Assembly (NCBI RefSeq): GCF_025998815.1
Contig: NZ_AP026678.1
Coordinates: 3,410,001-3,474,000, forward strand
Length of the DNA stretch: 64,000 nucleotides
Direction: 5' to 3'
Origin: Ignavibacterium sp.
GTDB taxonomy: Bacteria; Bacteroidota; Ignavibacteria; Ignavibacteriales; Ignavibacteriaceae
How positions within the stretch are numbered: position 1 is the first letter of the stretch; each line of letters begins with the position of its first letter. Made by a program: the position numbers and the translations under genes. Below, in pieces: positions 49,916-58,922 of the stretch. Under the pieces are notes generated by a model. That model was not told the origin of the DNA, ran no database searches, and worked only from the letters and a program-made list of their open reading frames with translations.

Positions 49916-50845
49916 ATGGAATCACAGAATAACGAACCGATTATTGAAATAAAAAATTTATCAAAACACTTTAAAGATCTTAAAGCTGTAGATAACCTGA
50001 ATATCAATGTTTTCCGTGGTGATGTATTTGGATTTCTGGGACCAAATGGAGCTGGTAAGAGTACAACCATCAGAATGCTTTTAACTCTTATTAAACCTAA
50101 CAGCGGATCAATAAAAATCTTTGGAAAAGATTTATTCAGAGAAAGATTATCCATACTAAGAAATGTTGGGGCAATTGTTGAAAAACCCGACTTCTATGGT
50201 TATTTGCCTGCTTATAAAAATTTGGAGATACTTGGAAAAATTTCAGGTCACGAAATTTCTAAAAAAAGAATAATGGAAGTACTTGAATTAGTTGGTCTAG
50301 CTGAACGATATAAAAGTAAAGTAAAAACTTTTTCCCACGGTATGAAACAAAGATTAGGAATTGCACAAGCTTTACTTCACGATCCTGACCTGATAATACT
50401 CGATGAACCGACAACAGGATTAGACCCGATGGGTATGAAAGAAATTCGTGATTTGATTATACACTTAAGCCGTGATCAGAAAAAAACCGTATTCCTTTCT
50501 TCACATATTTTATATGAAGTTGAACAAGTTGCCAACAGAATGATAATTATAAATAAAGGAACTGCAAGAGTTGAGGGAAGTGTTAAAGATTTATTGAATG
50601 CAACAAATCTATCTGTCACTTTTGAAGTTAACGAGATTGAGAAATCAATTTCACTGATTTCAGCAAGTAACTGGTCAGAAAAACTAAAAAGCAAATCAGG
50701 CAACAAGCTTGAATTTACTATTGGCAATAATGAAATTGCTCTGCTAAATAAATATCTGGTTGAAAATGGAATTGATGTTTATTCTATAATTCCCACAAGG
50801 TCACTCGAAGAATATTTCTTAAAAATTACTCAAGAGGCACTCTGA
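49916..50845 (+). CDS. ABC transporter ATP-binding protein (CcmA/DrrA-like exporter ATPase)
   Basis: A 309-aa ATPase for an ABC-2 type exporter. Walker A is GPNGAGKST, the signature is FSHGMKQRLGIAQAL and Walker B is LIILDEPTTGLDP, with the switch His in SSHILYEVEQ. A roughly 80-residue C-terminal extension after the nucleotide-binding domain is usual for the DrrA/BcrA group. The stop overlaps the permease start (ATGA). The substrate is unknown; the linked LolA-like gene could point to a lipid or lipoprotein-related cargo, but this is inference. Confidence 0.93.
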   Translation: MESQNNEPIIEIKNLSKHFKDLKAVDNLNINVFRGDVFGFLGPNGAGKSTTIRMLLTLIKPNSGSIKIFGKDLFRERLSILRNVGAIVEKPDFYGYLPAYKNLEILGKISGHEISKKRIMEVLELVGLAERYKSKVKTFSHGMKQRLGIAQALLHDPDLIILDEPTTGLDPMGMKEIRDLIIHLSRDQKKTVFLSSHILYEVEQVANRMIIINKGTARVEGSVKDLLNATNLSVTFEVNEIEKSISLISASNWSEKLKSKSGNKLEFTIGNNEIALLNKYLVENGIDVYSIIPTRSLEEYFLKITQEAL

Positions 50846-51684
50846 TGTTTACTTTGGTTAGCATTGAGTTATATAAAATTTTCAGAAAGTGGAGAACCTA
50901 TATTGGTTTTGCTGCAATAGGTGTCCTGGTTCCTATTATTCATATTGCAATGGTTTATGAAGGAAAAAATACTATTGACTTCATGACAAGAAATATTCAA
51001 CAATCTTTTGTCTTCGTTGGCAATCTTCTGAACACATATCTTATTTCTTATATCGTTCTGACCAGTTTAACAGTCCACATTCCTTTTCTGATAACCTTAG
51101 TTGCAGGCGATTTGCTTGCTGGTGAAGCAACCGCCGGCACTTATCGATTGATGTTGACCAGACCAGTTACGAGAGAAAAATTTGTAATTGCAAAATTCAT
51201 TGCCGGTGTAATCTATACAAACCTGCTGATACTTTGGTTAGCTCTGATGAGTCTGGTTGTGGGATATTTCATTTTCGGAGTAGGTGAGCTTTTAATTATC
51301 AGAGGTGATATGATAATTATATTTGAACAAAAGGATGTTTTATGGAGATTTTTAGGCGCTTATGGTTATGCTTCTTTGGGAATGACCGTTGTGGCTTCGC
51401 TTGCATATCTTTTTTCATCTTTGGTTGAAAATGCGATTGGACCGATCGTAAGCACAATGGCGGTGATAATTGTCTTTGTTATTATCTCTGCGATAAATGT
51501 TGACTTGCTTCAGGCAATTCGTCCTTATTTATTTACTAATTACATTTCGTCGTGGCAATTGTTTTTTGATAATCCTGTTGATGTAAATGAAATTCTTAAA
51601 TCAATAGGAATTTTAGTCCTTCATATTGCTATATTTTTTGGTGCAACATTAATTATTTTCAAAAGAAAAGATATACTTACCTGA
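50845..51684 (+). CDS. ABC-2 type transporter permease
   Basis: A 279-aa membrane protein with about six hydrophobic helices. The segment LVAGDLLAGEATAGTYRLML followed by TRPVTREKFVIAKF is the conserved ABC-2 permease region, where a cytoplasmic loop couples to the ATPase. ATG at 50845 overlaps the ATPase stop codon, so the two are translationally coupled and form the exporter. The gene is followed after 10 nt by a LolA-like protein. Confidence 0.92.
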   Translation: MFTLVSIELYKIFRKWRTYIGFAAIGVLVPIIHIAMVYEGKNTIDFMTRNIQQSFVFVGNLLNTYLISYIVLTSLTVHIPFLITLVAGDLLAGEATAGTYRLMLTRPVTREKFVIAKFIAGVIYTNLLILWLALMSLVVGYFIFGVGELLIIRGDMIIIFEQKDVLWRFLGAYGYASLGMTVVASLAYLFSSLVENAIGPIVSTMAVIIVFVIISAINVDLLQAIRPYLFTNYISSWQLFFDNPVDVNEILKSIGILVLHIAIFFGATLIIFKRKDILT

Positions 51685-51694
51685 TGAGGATTTT

Positions 51695-52384
51695 ATGAAG
51701 CAGATAATTTTATTTACTCTTTTTGTAATTATAGAGATTTTCCCTCAACAAAAACTTGCTGATGAACTAATTAACTCTGTAATTACTAATTATAACAAAG
51801 TAAAAGATTATGAAGTAGATGTTGAAATAAAAGTTGATGTTGATTTTCTAAAAGTTCCCGATGCAAAAGCAAAGATTTACTTTAAACAACCGGATAAAAT
51901 CAGATTAAAGTCTGAAGGTTTTGCTTTACTTCCCAAAGAAGGATTGGACTTTTCACCGGCTGCTTTAGTCAAAAAAGATTATACTGCTATTTACGAGCAG
52001 GATGTGATTCTGAACGGGAAGAAAGTTTCGATGGTGAAAGTTATACCAATTGGTGAGCAATCAAATATTATTCTTTCAACGCTCTGGATTGATCCAATTG
52101 ATAAAGTAATAAGAAAAGTTGAATCAACTACAAAGACTAATGGCACTTTCACTATTGAATTGTCATACAATGAATCCCTTAAATATCCATTACCGGAGAA
52201 AATGGTTTTCTCGTTTAACATTGACAAATTGAACCTGCCAAAAGCTTTTTCAACTGATGGAAATCCTCCTTCAAAAAAGAAAAGATTACCAGATGCGCCA
52301 ACCAAGGGAAATGTATTTGTTAAATATTCAAATTATAAAGTCAATATTGGAATACCGGATTCGGTTTTTGAAGAAAAGCAATAA
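51695..52384 (+). CDS. LolA-like periplasmic protein (outer-membrane lipoprotein-sorting fold)
   Basis: A 229-aa protein with a cleavable signal peptide (about 1-18). The mature part begins KLADELINSVITNYNKVKDY and continues with a beta-rich region, AKIYFKQPDKIRLKSEGF and STLWIDPIDKVIRKVES, the pattern of LolA/LolB or DUF4292-like half-barrel folds that carry lipids. A Lys/Pro-rich segment (PPSKKKRLPDAP) lies near the end. It follows the permease by 10 nt, preceded by TGAGGA. The call is by fold pattern; the ligand is unknown. Confidence 0.7.
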   Translation: MKQIILFTLFVIIEIFPQQKLADELINSVITNYNKVKDYEVDVEIKVDVDFLKVPDAKAKIYFKQPDKIRLKSEGFALLPKEGLDFSPAALVKKDYTAIYEQDVILNGKKVSMVKVIPIGEQSNIILSTLWIDPIDKVIRKVESTTKTNGTFTIELSYNESLKYPLPEKMVFSFNIDKLNLPKAFSTDGNPPSKKKRLPDAPTKGNVFVKYSNYKVNIGIPDSVFEEKQ

Positions 52385-52388
52385 AAAT

Positions 52389-52464
52389 GGCGATGGTAGT
52401 TTGCAAGGGTTACTAAGGAGGGAACCATTAGCACTCTAGGAGGCATTTTTTATCTACCATCGCC
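52389..52464. other. Unassigned hairpin element with two Shine-Dalgarno-like motifs
   Basis: GGCGATGGTAG (52389-52399) is an exact inverted match to CTACCATCGCC (52454-52464), an 11-bp closing stem. The 54-nt loop contains AAGGAGG (52415-52421) and TAGGAGG (52437-52443) plus a possible GGTT/AACC inner stem. It starts 5 nt after the LolA-like stop codon. On the plus strand no T-run follows; on the minus strand the stem is followed by ATTTTTATTG. I do not recognise it as a known riboswitch or mobile end. Confidence 0.55.
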
Positions 52465-52546
52465 TAATTTCTGTTACAACAATATAATAATGAGCAAAAA
52501 GAAAAAAGTCATTAAATTATCTATCACAAAATAATCACATCAAAAA

Positions 52547-52978
52547 TTAGTTGAAATTAATTTCAACAATCTGATCCATTTTATTTAATTGAAATTTTGC
52601 TGCATCCCACGATGGAGGTCCGAATAATCCTCTGGCATTATTTGAAAAACCATAGTCTTCTTTTGGTATGCCAAGAAAATTAGTATCGAAATCGTCGTTA
52701 TTATTTTCATCGTGAAAAGCTTTCACTGCGTAATTTCCTGCAGGCAAATTATCAAATACAGCAATTGCCTGATTATTTTTTATTTCAATTATTGCTGCTT
52801 TAAAAGGTGATAAATCATCTTTGTAATTTTCGGATGAATTACAGAGTGCTACTTTAACAGTACCCTGATCACTTTTCAAACCCTTAATCTTAACAATTAA
52901 CCTTGCTTTCTGAATATCACCTGCGTTGATGAAAACTGAGAACAAAATTATAATTAGTAAAGAGAACTTAACTTTCAT
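52547..52978 (-). CDS. DUF2141 domain secreted protein
   Basis: A 143-aa protein with a signal peptide (about 1-20, ending in NAG). The mature part matches DUF2141: LIVKIKGLKSDQGTVKVALC, then FDNLPAGNYAVKAFHDENNN and the FLGIPKEDYGFSNNARG end. The domain is an extracytoplasmic beta-sandwich of unknown function, common in Bacteroidota and Proteobacteria. It starts 5 nt after fabF on the same strand, so it is the second gene of a fabF transcript. Confidence 0.85.
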   Translation of the reverse strand: MKVKFSLLIIILFSVFINAGDIQKARLIVKIKGLKSDQGTVKVALCNSSENYKDDLSPFKAAIIEIKNNQAIAVFDNLPAGNYAVKAFHDENNNDDFDTNFLGIPKEDYGFSNNARGLFGPPSWDAAKFQLNKMDQIVEINFN

Positions 52979-52983
52979 TTTTC

Positions 52984-54240
52984 CTATTCTTTATATTTCT
53001 TAAAAATAACAGATGTATTATGTCCACCAAATCCGAAAGCATTACTCAACGCATAATTAACTACCCTGTCCTGAGGTTTGTTGAATGTATAATTTAAATC
53101 ACATTCAGGATCAGGATGTTCAAAGTTAATAGTTGGTGGAATCTTATCATTAACGACTGCAAGTATTGATGCTATCGCTTCTACAGCTCCTGCAGCACCT
53201 AATAAATGCCCTGTCATACTTTTAGTTGAAGACAAATTCATCTTGTATGCATGTTCTCCAAACACTTTTTTTATAGCTTTAGTTTCAGCAATATCGCCAA
53301 GCGGAGTTGAGGTTCCGTGCATATTTACATAATCAATTTTGTCAGGAGTAATTCCTGCTGTTCGTAAAGCCATTTCCATTGCTAAAATAGCTCCTGTGCC
53401 CTCCGGATGAGGTGCAGTAATGTGATGTGCGTCAGCGGAAAGGCCAACTCCAACTATCTCACAATAAATTTTTGCACCTCGTTTAAGTGCAACTTCAAGT
53501 TCTTCAAGAAGCAATGCACCGGCACCTTCACCCATTACAAATCCATCTCTTGTAGCATCAAAAGGTCTGCTTGCTGTTTCAGGCGAATCATTTCTTGTGG
53601 AAAGTGCTCTGTTTGCATTGAAACCTCCAACACCAATTTCATTTATCGAAGCTTCACTTCCTCCGGCAATCATTCTATCAGCTAAACCATTTTTAATCAG
53701 CAGATATGAATCAATAAGATTGTTGTTGCCTGTTGCACAAGCCGATACTGTGCAATAATTCGGTCCCTGAAATCCATATTGCATTGAGATATGTCCCGCA
53801 GCAATATCCGGAATAAGCATCGGAATAAAGAACGGTGAAATTCTTCCGGGACCTTGTTCACGATTGATTACTGATTGTTCATAGAAAGTCTGAATACCGC
53901 CAATTCCACTTCCGAATATCACTCCAATTTTTGATTTTTCTTCTGCACTTAAACTTTCAGGGTTTAATCCACTATCATCAATACATTGTTTTGCAGAAAC
54001 CAACGCATATTGTGCAAAAGGATCAAGTCTTCGGGCGGTTTTTCTATCTAAATATTTTGTTACATCGAAATCTTTAAGTTCGCAAGCGAATTTTGTATCA
54101 ACTCTGGAAGCATCAAAACTTTTGATTGGAGCAGCGCCGCTTTTGCTCTGCATCATTCCATTCCAAAATTCCTGTACACTTAAACCAATAGGTGTTAAAG
54201 CTCCCATTCCGGTAACTACAACTCTGCGATTGGAAATCAT
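52984..54240 (-). CDS. fabF: Beta-ketoacyl-ACP synthase II
   Basis: A 418-aa condensing enzyme of type II fatty-acid synthesis that extends acyl-ACP with malonyl-ACP. The nucleophile is Cys168 in VSACATGNN. The two catalytic His residues are in [10 protein letters not shown] and in the [11 protein letters not shown] loop, and the end is NAFGFGGHN. Length is standard. No acpP or rnc gene is adjacent, unlike many bacteria. A Bacteroidota-type promoter lies at 54283-54314 on the minus strand, giving a leader of about 36 nt. Confidence 0.96.
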   Translation of the reverse strand: MISNRRVVVTGMGALTPIGLSVQEFWNGMMQSKSGAAPIKSFDASRVDTKFACELKDFDVTKYLDRKTARRLDPFAQYALVSAKQCIDDSGLNPESLSAEEKSKIGVIFGSGIGGIQTFYEQSVINREQGPGRISPFFIPMLIPDIAAGHISMQYGFQGPNYCTVSACATGNNNLIDSYLLIKNGLADRMIAGGSEASINEIGVGGFNANRALSTRNDSPETASRPFDATRDGFVMGEGAGALLLEELEVALKRGAKIYCEIVGVGLSADAHHITAPHPEGTGAILAMEMALRTAGITPDKIDYVNMHGTSTPLGDIAETKAIKKVFGEHAYKMNLSSTKSMTGHLLGAAGAVEAIASILAVVNDKIPPTINFEHPDPECDLNYTFNKPQDRVVNYALSNAFGFGGHNTSVIFKKYKE

Positions 54241-54282
54241 ATTTATCCTTTCAATTGTTCTTATATAGGCAATTTATTTATG

Positions 54283-54314
54283 CAAAGATAGAGAATTTTA
54301 TTAGTTTGAATAAA
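54283..54314 (-). promoter_or_regulatory. Bacteroidota-type promoter for fabF
   Basis: On the minus strand TTTA (54314-54311) is followed after 20 nt by TATCTTTG (54290-54283), fitting TTTG-N20-TAnnTTTG with one mismatch. The upstream box overlaps an 8-bp hairpin, ATTAGTTT/AAACTAAT (54300-54307 with 54312-54319), that may terminate the GNAT transcript. Confidence 0.6.
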
Positions 54315-54335
54315 CTAATTTTTGATGAAGGGAAC

Positions 54336-54800
54336 CTAGAATTTGTCCTCTGTCAAACGGAAAATTGTCCATTCATCCATTGGTTTTGCACCAATACTTT
54401 TATAAAAATCTATTGCGGGCTGATTCCAATCAAGCACAACCCATTCAACTCTTCCACAATTTCTTTCTTTTGCAAGTTTTATCACTTCGTTCAAAAGTGC
54501 TTTCCCAATTCCTTTACCTCGAAATTGTGGACGAACATATAAGTCTTCTATATATAAACCTGGTTTGCCGACAAAAGTTGAAAAGTTATGAAAGAAAATT
54601 GTTTGACCTGCTAATTCTCCTTCATATTCAGCAATAAGAACTTCAACAAATTTCTTTTCGCCAAAAATAACTTCTTCAAGATGTTGTTCAGTTGTAACAA
54701 CTTCGTGTAATAATTTTTCGTATTCTGCTAATTCTTTAATCAGTTTCAGAATATTTGGAATATCTGATTTTTCAGCTCTTCTTATTTTTAATTTTTCCAT
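54336..54800 (-). CDS. GNAT-family N-acetyltransferase (diamine/thialysine acetyltransferase-like)
   Basis: A 154-aa GNAT enzyme. The acetyl-CoA loop is RPQFRGKGIGKALL, preceded by YIEDLYV. The C-terminal VEWVVLDWNQPAIDFYKSIGA and MDEWTIFRL are the pattern of spermidine/spermine or thialysine N-acetyltransferases. The substrate could be a polyamine or an amino acid. It is the last gene of a minus-strand group with the DUF3298 gene 17 nt upstream. Confidence 0.85.
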   Translation of the reverse strand: MEKLKIRRAEKSDIPNILKLIKELAEYEKLLHEVVTTEQHLEEVIFGEKKFVEVLIAEYEGELAGQTIFFHNFSTFVGKPGLYIEDLYVRPQFRGKGIGKALLNEVIKLAKERNCGRVEWVVLDWNQPAIDFYKSIGAKPMDEWTIFRLTEDKF

Positions 54801-54817
54801 AGTAAAACTTGCATTAA

Positions 54818-55534
54818 TTACTTTTTATAAAATGGAAGATTATCCTTTATAATATTTTTAATCTTGCTGAATTCAAGTTCCACATCAATTGAACCCATCG
54901 CATACGGTGCAACTTCGTAGGGATCAAACTGGATTACTAAAGCATTTGGAATAATGTAAAAATCCTGATCTTCGGAAATATTTAATTCATCTTCAAATAA
55001 ACCAGCTTCATTCAGAGAGTTCGCATCAAACATGTTCATAATTTCTTCTGCGCAAAATTCAGATAATGCTTGTAATGAGTTGGGCTTAAGAATATCAGAA
55101 ATACCAAATACTTTTCCATCGGATGTTCTGATATTATAACCTATCGAATAATAATTACCGTGAGCTCCACCGGTAAATTCATAATAATCAAGTACTACGC
55201 TGATGAAATCTTTACTGTTGAAAGTAACTCTGAAATCTGTTTCGAAGCTGAATACCCAATCAGGAGGAAATTCTGAAGTGTAATCTGTGTCTGCAACAAA
55301 ATCATCAAACCAACTTTTAGCTTGCATAAATTCTGTTTCCAGAAAAGAATTTATTTTTCCCTGAACTTCTGAATTGCCAAGACCACTAATTTGCGGATAT
55401 GATATTTTCACATATGCCGAGGTATCTTCAGTCGCCTGATAAAATTCTTTTTTGATTATGGTTAATGAATCAACTTCAGCTTTTGCTGATGTGGCAATCA
55501 CTAAAATTATTATTAAAAGATTAACGAATTTCAT
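54818..55534 (-). CDS. DUF3298/DUF4163 domain secreted protein
   Basis: A 238-aa protein with a signal peptide (about 1-19). The mature region begins with a DUF4163-like strand set (YVKISYPQISGLGNSEVQGK), then DUF3298 with TGGAHGNYYSIGYNIRTSDG and PYEVAPYAMGSIDVEL. These domains occur in RsiV-type and other lysozyme-interacting extracytoplasmic proteins. No transmembrane anchor is present, so a periplasmic or exported location is likely. The function is not established. Confidence 0.85.
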   Translation of the reverse strand: MKFVNLLIIILVIATSAKAEVDSLTIIKKEFYQATEDTSAYVKISYPQISGLGNSEVQGKINSFLETEFMQAKSWFDDFVADTDYTSEFPPDWVFSFETDFRVTFNSKDFISVVLDYYEFTGGAHGNYYSIGYNIRTSDGKVFGISDILKPNSLQALSEFCAEEIMNMFDANSLNEAGLFEDELNISEDQDFYIIPNALVIQFDPYEVAPYAMGSIDVELEFSKIKNIIKDNLPFYKK

Positions 55535-55553
55535 TTTTAATTCCTTAAAGTTT

Positions 55554-56132
55554 TTATTCTTTGTTTATGTCTTCTTGAGTTCTTCGCTCAAGAAATTTAT
55601 TTTCTGTGAACAGTGCTAATTGTGAAAAAATATAACCGAAAAATATTCCGATTAAAGCGCCTCCGATTATATCAGAAGGATAATGTAAACCTAAGTAAAC
55701 TCTTGAAATTGCAACAAGACCTGCAGTTATAAATAGTACCCATTTTAATTGTGGAAAAAGTTTGTAAAAGAAAAATGCTGCAGCAAAATTATTCAAAGCG
55801 TGATTCGACGGAAAAGAAAATGTTCCTGTGCAGCCAAGTGGAGTAATAACATCATCAAGAACATCGCAAGGTCTTGGCCGGGCAAAAAATTCTTTCAGAA
55901 TTCTGTATCCGGTTTGGTCCGAAGCAACTATTAGTAAAATAACACCAACAACAGCAATTTTGCCGCGCAAACCGCCTTTAGTCCAACTAATTCCCAGTAA
56001 AATAACATAGGCAATGTACCAATTATTTACGCTTGTGATTATAGAGAAAAACTTATCCAAAACAGGCAAGGAAATTGTATGATTAAAGAAGTAAAAAACC
56101 GTCAGGTCAATTGAGTAAAGAAAATCGCTCAT
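55554..56132 (-). CDS. PAP2-family membrane phosphatase (undecaprenyl-diphosphatase-like)
   Basis: A 192-aa protein with about five hydrophobic helices and the three PAP2 motifs: LKEFFARPRP (motif 1), FSFPSNHALN (motif 2, in place of PSGH) and SRVYLGLHYPSD (motif 3 with the nucleophilic His). It could dephosphorylate undecaprenyl diphosphate or phosphatidyl-glycerol-phosphate at the membrane. It is the first gene of the PAP2-DUF3298-GNAT group and is transcribed away from the hybrid kinase gene. Confidence 0.9.
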   Translation of the reverse strand: MSDFLYSIDLTVFYFFNHTISLPVLDKFFSIITSVNNWYIAYVILLGISWTKGGLRGKIAVVGVILLIVASDQTGYRILKEFFARPRPCDVLDDVITPLGCTGTFSFPSNHALNNFAAAFFFYKLFPQLKWVLFITAGLVAISRVYLGLHYPSDIIGGALIGIFFGYIFSQLALFTENKFLERRTQEDINKE

Positions 56133-56177
56133 TTTTGCCTTTGTAAATAAAACTGATGGTTAAAAATAATTAAAGAA

Positions 56178-56213
56178 TCAGTTAAAATTTCAATTTCAAG
56201 TAGTTTTAACTGA
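56178..56213. promoter_or_regulatory. Dyad between the divergent PAP2 and hybrid-kinase genes
   Basis: TCAGTTAAAA (56178-56187) and TTTTAACTGA (56204-56213) form a perfect 10-bp inverted repeat with a 16-nt centre. It lies 45 nt from the PAP2 start and 18 nt from the kinase start. It may be an operator serving both genes. TACATTTG at 56220-56227 just beyond it resembles a -7 box and would give a nearly leaderless kinase message. Confidence 0.45.
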
Positions 56214-56231
56214 AATATTTACATTTGTTTG

Positions 56232-58862
56232 ATGGAAAAAAAAGGAAATTTGATACAATTTTTACTTAATCCGACAGGATTTTTCAAGAAAGAGAACTAT
56301 CAGAAAATCCGTCAGGAATCCAGGAAACACCTAGTTACTCCTTTGAAAGTCATTGCCTTTATGGTAGCCGTCTCCGGTTTGTTTGCAATGATTTTCGAGG
56401 TCAGATATTATCAGCATTTACAGTTAGAAATTTATTTTACCAGATTATTTGCCACTCTTATTGCATTTCTTATTCTCGTATTCACTAATTCAAAAAACTC
56501 TGAAAAATATTCCACAGCATTGGTGCATATTCTTCTGTTAACGATTATCATTTCCTCTGCAATAATGATTTTTATGATGCCCAAAACAATCGTTGTTAAT
56601 TCTCAGATTGTTGGATTAGTAATTTTCACATCAGCACTTTTCCTGAGTTGGGAAGTAGTAAATCAGATTATAGCAGCAATCTATTACAATCTGGTTTTTG
56701 CAGCAGCAATTCTTTTCAATGATCAGAAAATTTATATCCTTCCTAACACTTTGGAATCACTTGCATTTGTTCTTTTTATGAGTTTGCTTTCTATTCTGGG
56801 AAGCGCAATTAATTTTAAGCTAAGATTGCAAGTAGCAGAAAAGTCAATCGAAACAGAAAAATCTGAACAAAAATTTAAGTCAATATTTAACAATGCACTT
56901 ATTGGAATCTACCAGACAACACTCGATGGAAAAATCATTACAGCAAACGATGCAATGGCAAGAATTCTAGGTTATGAAAGATCAGAAGAAGTGATTGGAA
57001 AAGATATTTTAACTTTCTACAAAAATCCTCAGGAACGAGAGCATCTTATTGAATTATTGAATGAGAAAGGACTTGTTGAAAATCTTCGTTTGACATTAAT
57101 TCGAAAAGATTTTGATGAAATATATCTTAAAGTGAATGCAAGATTAATCGACTTTAACGGAAACAATCAAAAAATTATAGAAGGAAATCTTCAGGATATT
57201 ACAGAACAGGTAAAAGCAGAACAAATTCGGGATGAATATCAGGAATCATTAAAGAAAGAAAAAGAAAAGTCTGAAAAACTTGCTCAGGAAGCATTAAATC
57301 TTAGTCAGGTCAAAAGCAGATTTCTTGCGAATCTCAGTCACGAAGTAAGAACACCGCTTAACAGTATAATCGGACTTCTCTCAATTATTGAAGATGGAAA
57401 TGCCAGAAGTGAAGATGAGGTCAGACAATTTATTTCAACTGCCAGAAGCTCTGCCGAATCTTTGCTTGAAGTTATAAATGCAATTCTTGATTTATCTAAA
57501 ATTGAAGCAGGAAAGATCGAACTTGAAAAACTGAATTTTAATTTGCGTAAAGTAGTTGATCAGGCAGTAATGGTAATTCATCAGAAAGCCCGAGAAAAAG
57601 GAATTAAGATTATAGAAGAACTTCCGTCAAATGACGAATTGAATTTTGTAGGTGATCCAACAAGAATAAGACAGATTTATATAAATCTTTTGGGAAATGC
57701 TGTTAAATTTACTGAAGAAGGTGAGATAAGAATTAAAGTTGAAACCGAAAATCACAATGGCTCAAGAATAAAAATCATTTCATCAATAGAAGATACAGGA
57801 ATTGGAATTCCAGCAGATAAAATATCTGAATTATTCAAACCATTCTCTCAGGTTGATGGTTCTGAAGGTAAGAAATTTGGTGGAACAGGTCTGGGATTAG
57901 TTATCTGTAAAGAATTCTTAAACTTGATGGAAGGTGACATTAAAGTTGAAAGTGTTGAAGGTGTCGGAACTAAATTTACATTTCATTTCTTTGTTGATCC
58001 GGCACTAAGTAATATCCTTGGTAAAAAATCCAACACAGATTCAGAGCAAAATAAAACTCATACTGATTCGCTTCACGAACAGCTTGATCAGGCATTGGTA
58101 GAGCAGAGAAAAAAATTCAGAATATTACTTGCTGAGGACAATCTTATTAATCAGAAAGTTGCAATAAGAACATTAACATCATTCGGATATCAGGTTGATG
58201 CAGTTTTGAATGGAGAACAAGCAGTAAGTGAGCATAAAGCAAAAAATTATGATTTAATTCTTATGGATATTCAAATGCCCGAAGTTGATGGTTACACTGC
58301 AACTAAAATGATCAGAAAATTAGACTCACCATTAAATTCAGTTCCGATTATTGCTCTTACTGCGCACGCTTTACTAGGTGATAAAGAAAAATGTCTTATT
58401 GCAGGTATGAATGATTACATTTCCAAGCCTGTTGTGGCTAAAGAAATCGTACAAATTCTCGATAAATACTTAGGAATTAAAAAAAATAAACCTCAAGGAG
58501 AAAATAAGGTGATGGATAAAGCATCTGCTCTGTTCGATTTCGACAGATTGAATCAGGTTAGCTTGGGGGATAAAGAGTTCGAAAAAGATTTACTCGGTGA
58601 TTATTTCAAAGATGTTGAAATCAAACTCGAAACTCTGAAAGAATTTATTTCGCAAAGAAATCTTAAAAAGATTCAGGAATTAGCTCACACTCTTAAAGGA
58701 TCAAGTTACTCAGTTGGGGCGAAAGCAATCGGTGATGAAGCTTTGGGCATTGAGCTATCAGCAAAAAGTCTGGATATTGAAAGCGTTGAGGAAAGAATGA
58801 TTAAGCTCACAAAAGTTGTTCGTGAGTCAAAAGAATTATTTAAAGATGTGCTTGCGGACTAA
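56232..58862 (+). CDS. Hybrid sensor histidine kinase with PAS, REC and HPt domains
   Basis: An 876-aa complete phosphorelay protein. It has an N-terminal membrane part with about six hydrophobic helices (35-190), a PAS domain (about 210-335), and a coiled linker. HisKA has phosphorylated His370 in NLSHEVRTPLNS. HATPase_c includes NLLGNAVKFTEEG, DTGIGIP and GGTGLGLVI. REC has phospho-acceptor Asp679 in LILMDIQMPEVDG, and the C-terminal HPt has His819 in ELAHTLKGSS. The frame opens at TTG 56229, but ATG 56232 is preferred. No partner regulator is adjacent. A terminator lies at 58886-58916. Confidence 0.94.
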   Translation: MEKKGNLIQFLLNPTGFFKKENYQKIRQESRKHLVTPLKVIAFMVAVSGLFAMIFEVRYYQHLQLEIYFTRLFATLIAFLILVFTNSKNSEKYSTALVHILLLTIIISSAIMIFMMPKTIVVNSQIVGLVIFTSALFLSWEVVNQIIAAIYYNLVFAAAILFNDQKIYILPNTLESLAFVLFMSLLSILGSAINFKLRLQVAEKSIETEKSEQKFKSIFNNALIGIYQTTLDGKIITANDAMARILGYERSEEVIGKDILTFYKNPQEREHLIELLNEKGLVENLRLTLIRKDFDEIYLKVNARLIDFNGNNQKIIEGNLQDITEQVKAEQIRDEYQESLKKEKEKSEKLAQEALNLSQVKSRFLANLSHEVRTPLNSIIGLLSIIEDGNARSEDEVRQFISTARSSAESLLEVINAILDLSKIEAGKIELEKLNFNLRKVVDQAVMVIHQKAREKGIKIIEELPSNDELNFVGDPTRIRQIYINLLGNAVKFTEEGEIRIKVETENHNGSRIKIISSIEDTGIGIPADKISELFKPFSQVDGSEGKKFGGTGLGLVICKEFLNLMEGDIKVESVEGVGTKFTFHFFVDPALSNILGKKSNTDSEQNKTHTDSLHEQLDQALVEQRKKFRILLAEDNLINQKVAIRTLTSFGYQVDAVLNGEQAVSEHKAKNYDLILMDIQMPEVDGYTATKMIRKLDSPLNSVPIIALTAHALLGDKEKCLIAGMNDYISKPVVAKEIVQILDKYLGIKKNKPQGENKVMDKASALFDFDRLNQVSLGDKEFEKDLLGDYFKDVEIKLETLKEFISQRNLKKIQELAHTLKGSSYSVGAKAIGDEALGIELSAKSLDIESVEERMIKLTKVVRESKELFKDVLAD

Positions 58863-58885
58863 ATCAAATCAAAATTATTAAAAGA

Positions 58886-58920
58886 AAAAGCCGCACCATT
58901 TAACGATGCGGCTTTTGTTT
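58886..58920. terminator. Bidirectional terminator between the hybrid kinase and rocD genes
   Basis: AAAAGCCGCA (58886-58895) and TGCGGCTTTT (58907-58916) form a 10-bp stem with an 11-nt loop, with an A-run on the left and TTTTGTTTT on the right. It can stop both converging transcripts. Confidence 0.85.
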
Positions 58921-58922
58921 TA

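Noticed and set aside
52257-52439. Plus-strand 60-codon frame overlapping the LolA-like gene end and the hairpin
   Set aside because: It is out of frame with the LolA-like gene, has no ribosome binding site and no recognisable sequence.
52427-52534. Possible 30-40-codon small protein after AAGGAGG in the hairpin element
   Set aside because: The frame has no ATG, GTG or TTG within reach of either AGGAGG motif; the only ATG is far downstream and leaves 14 codons without a ribosome binding site.
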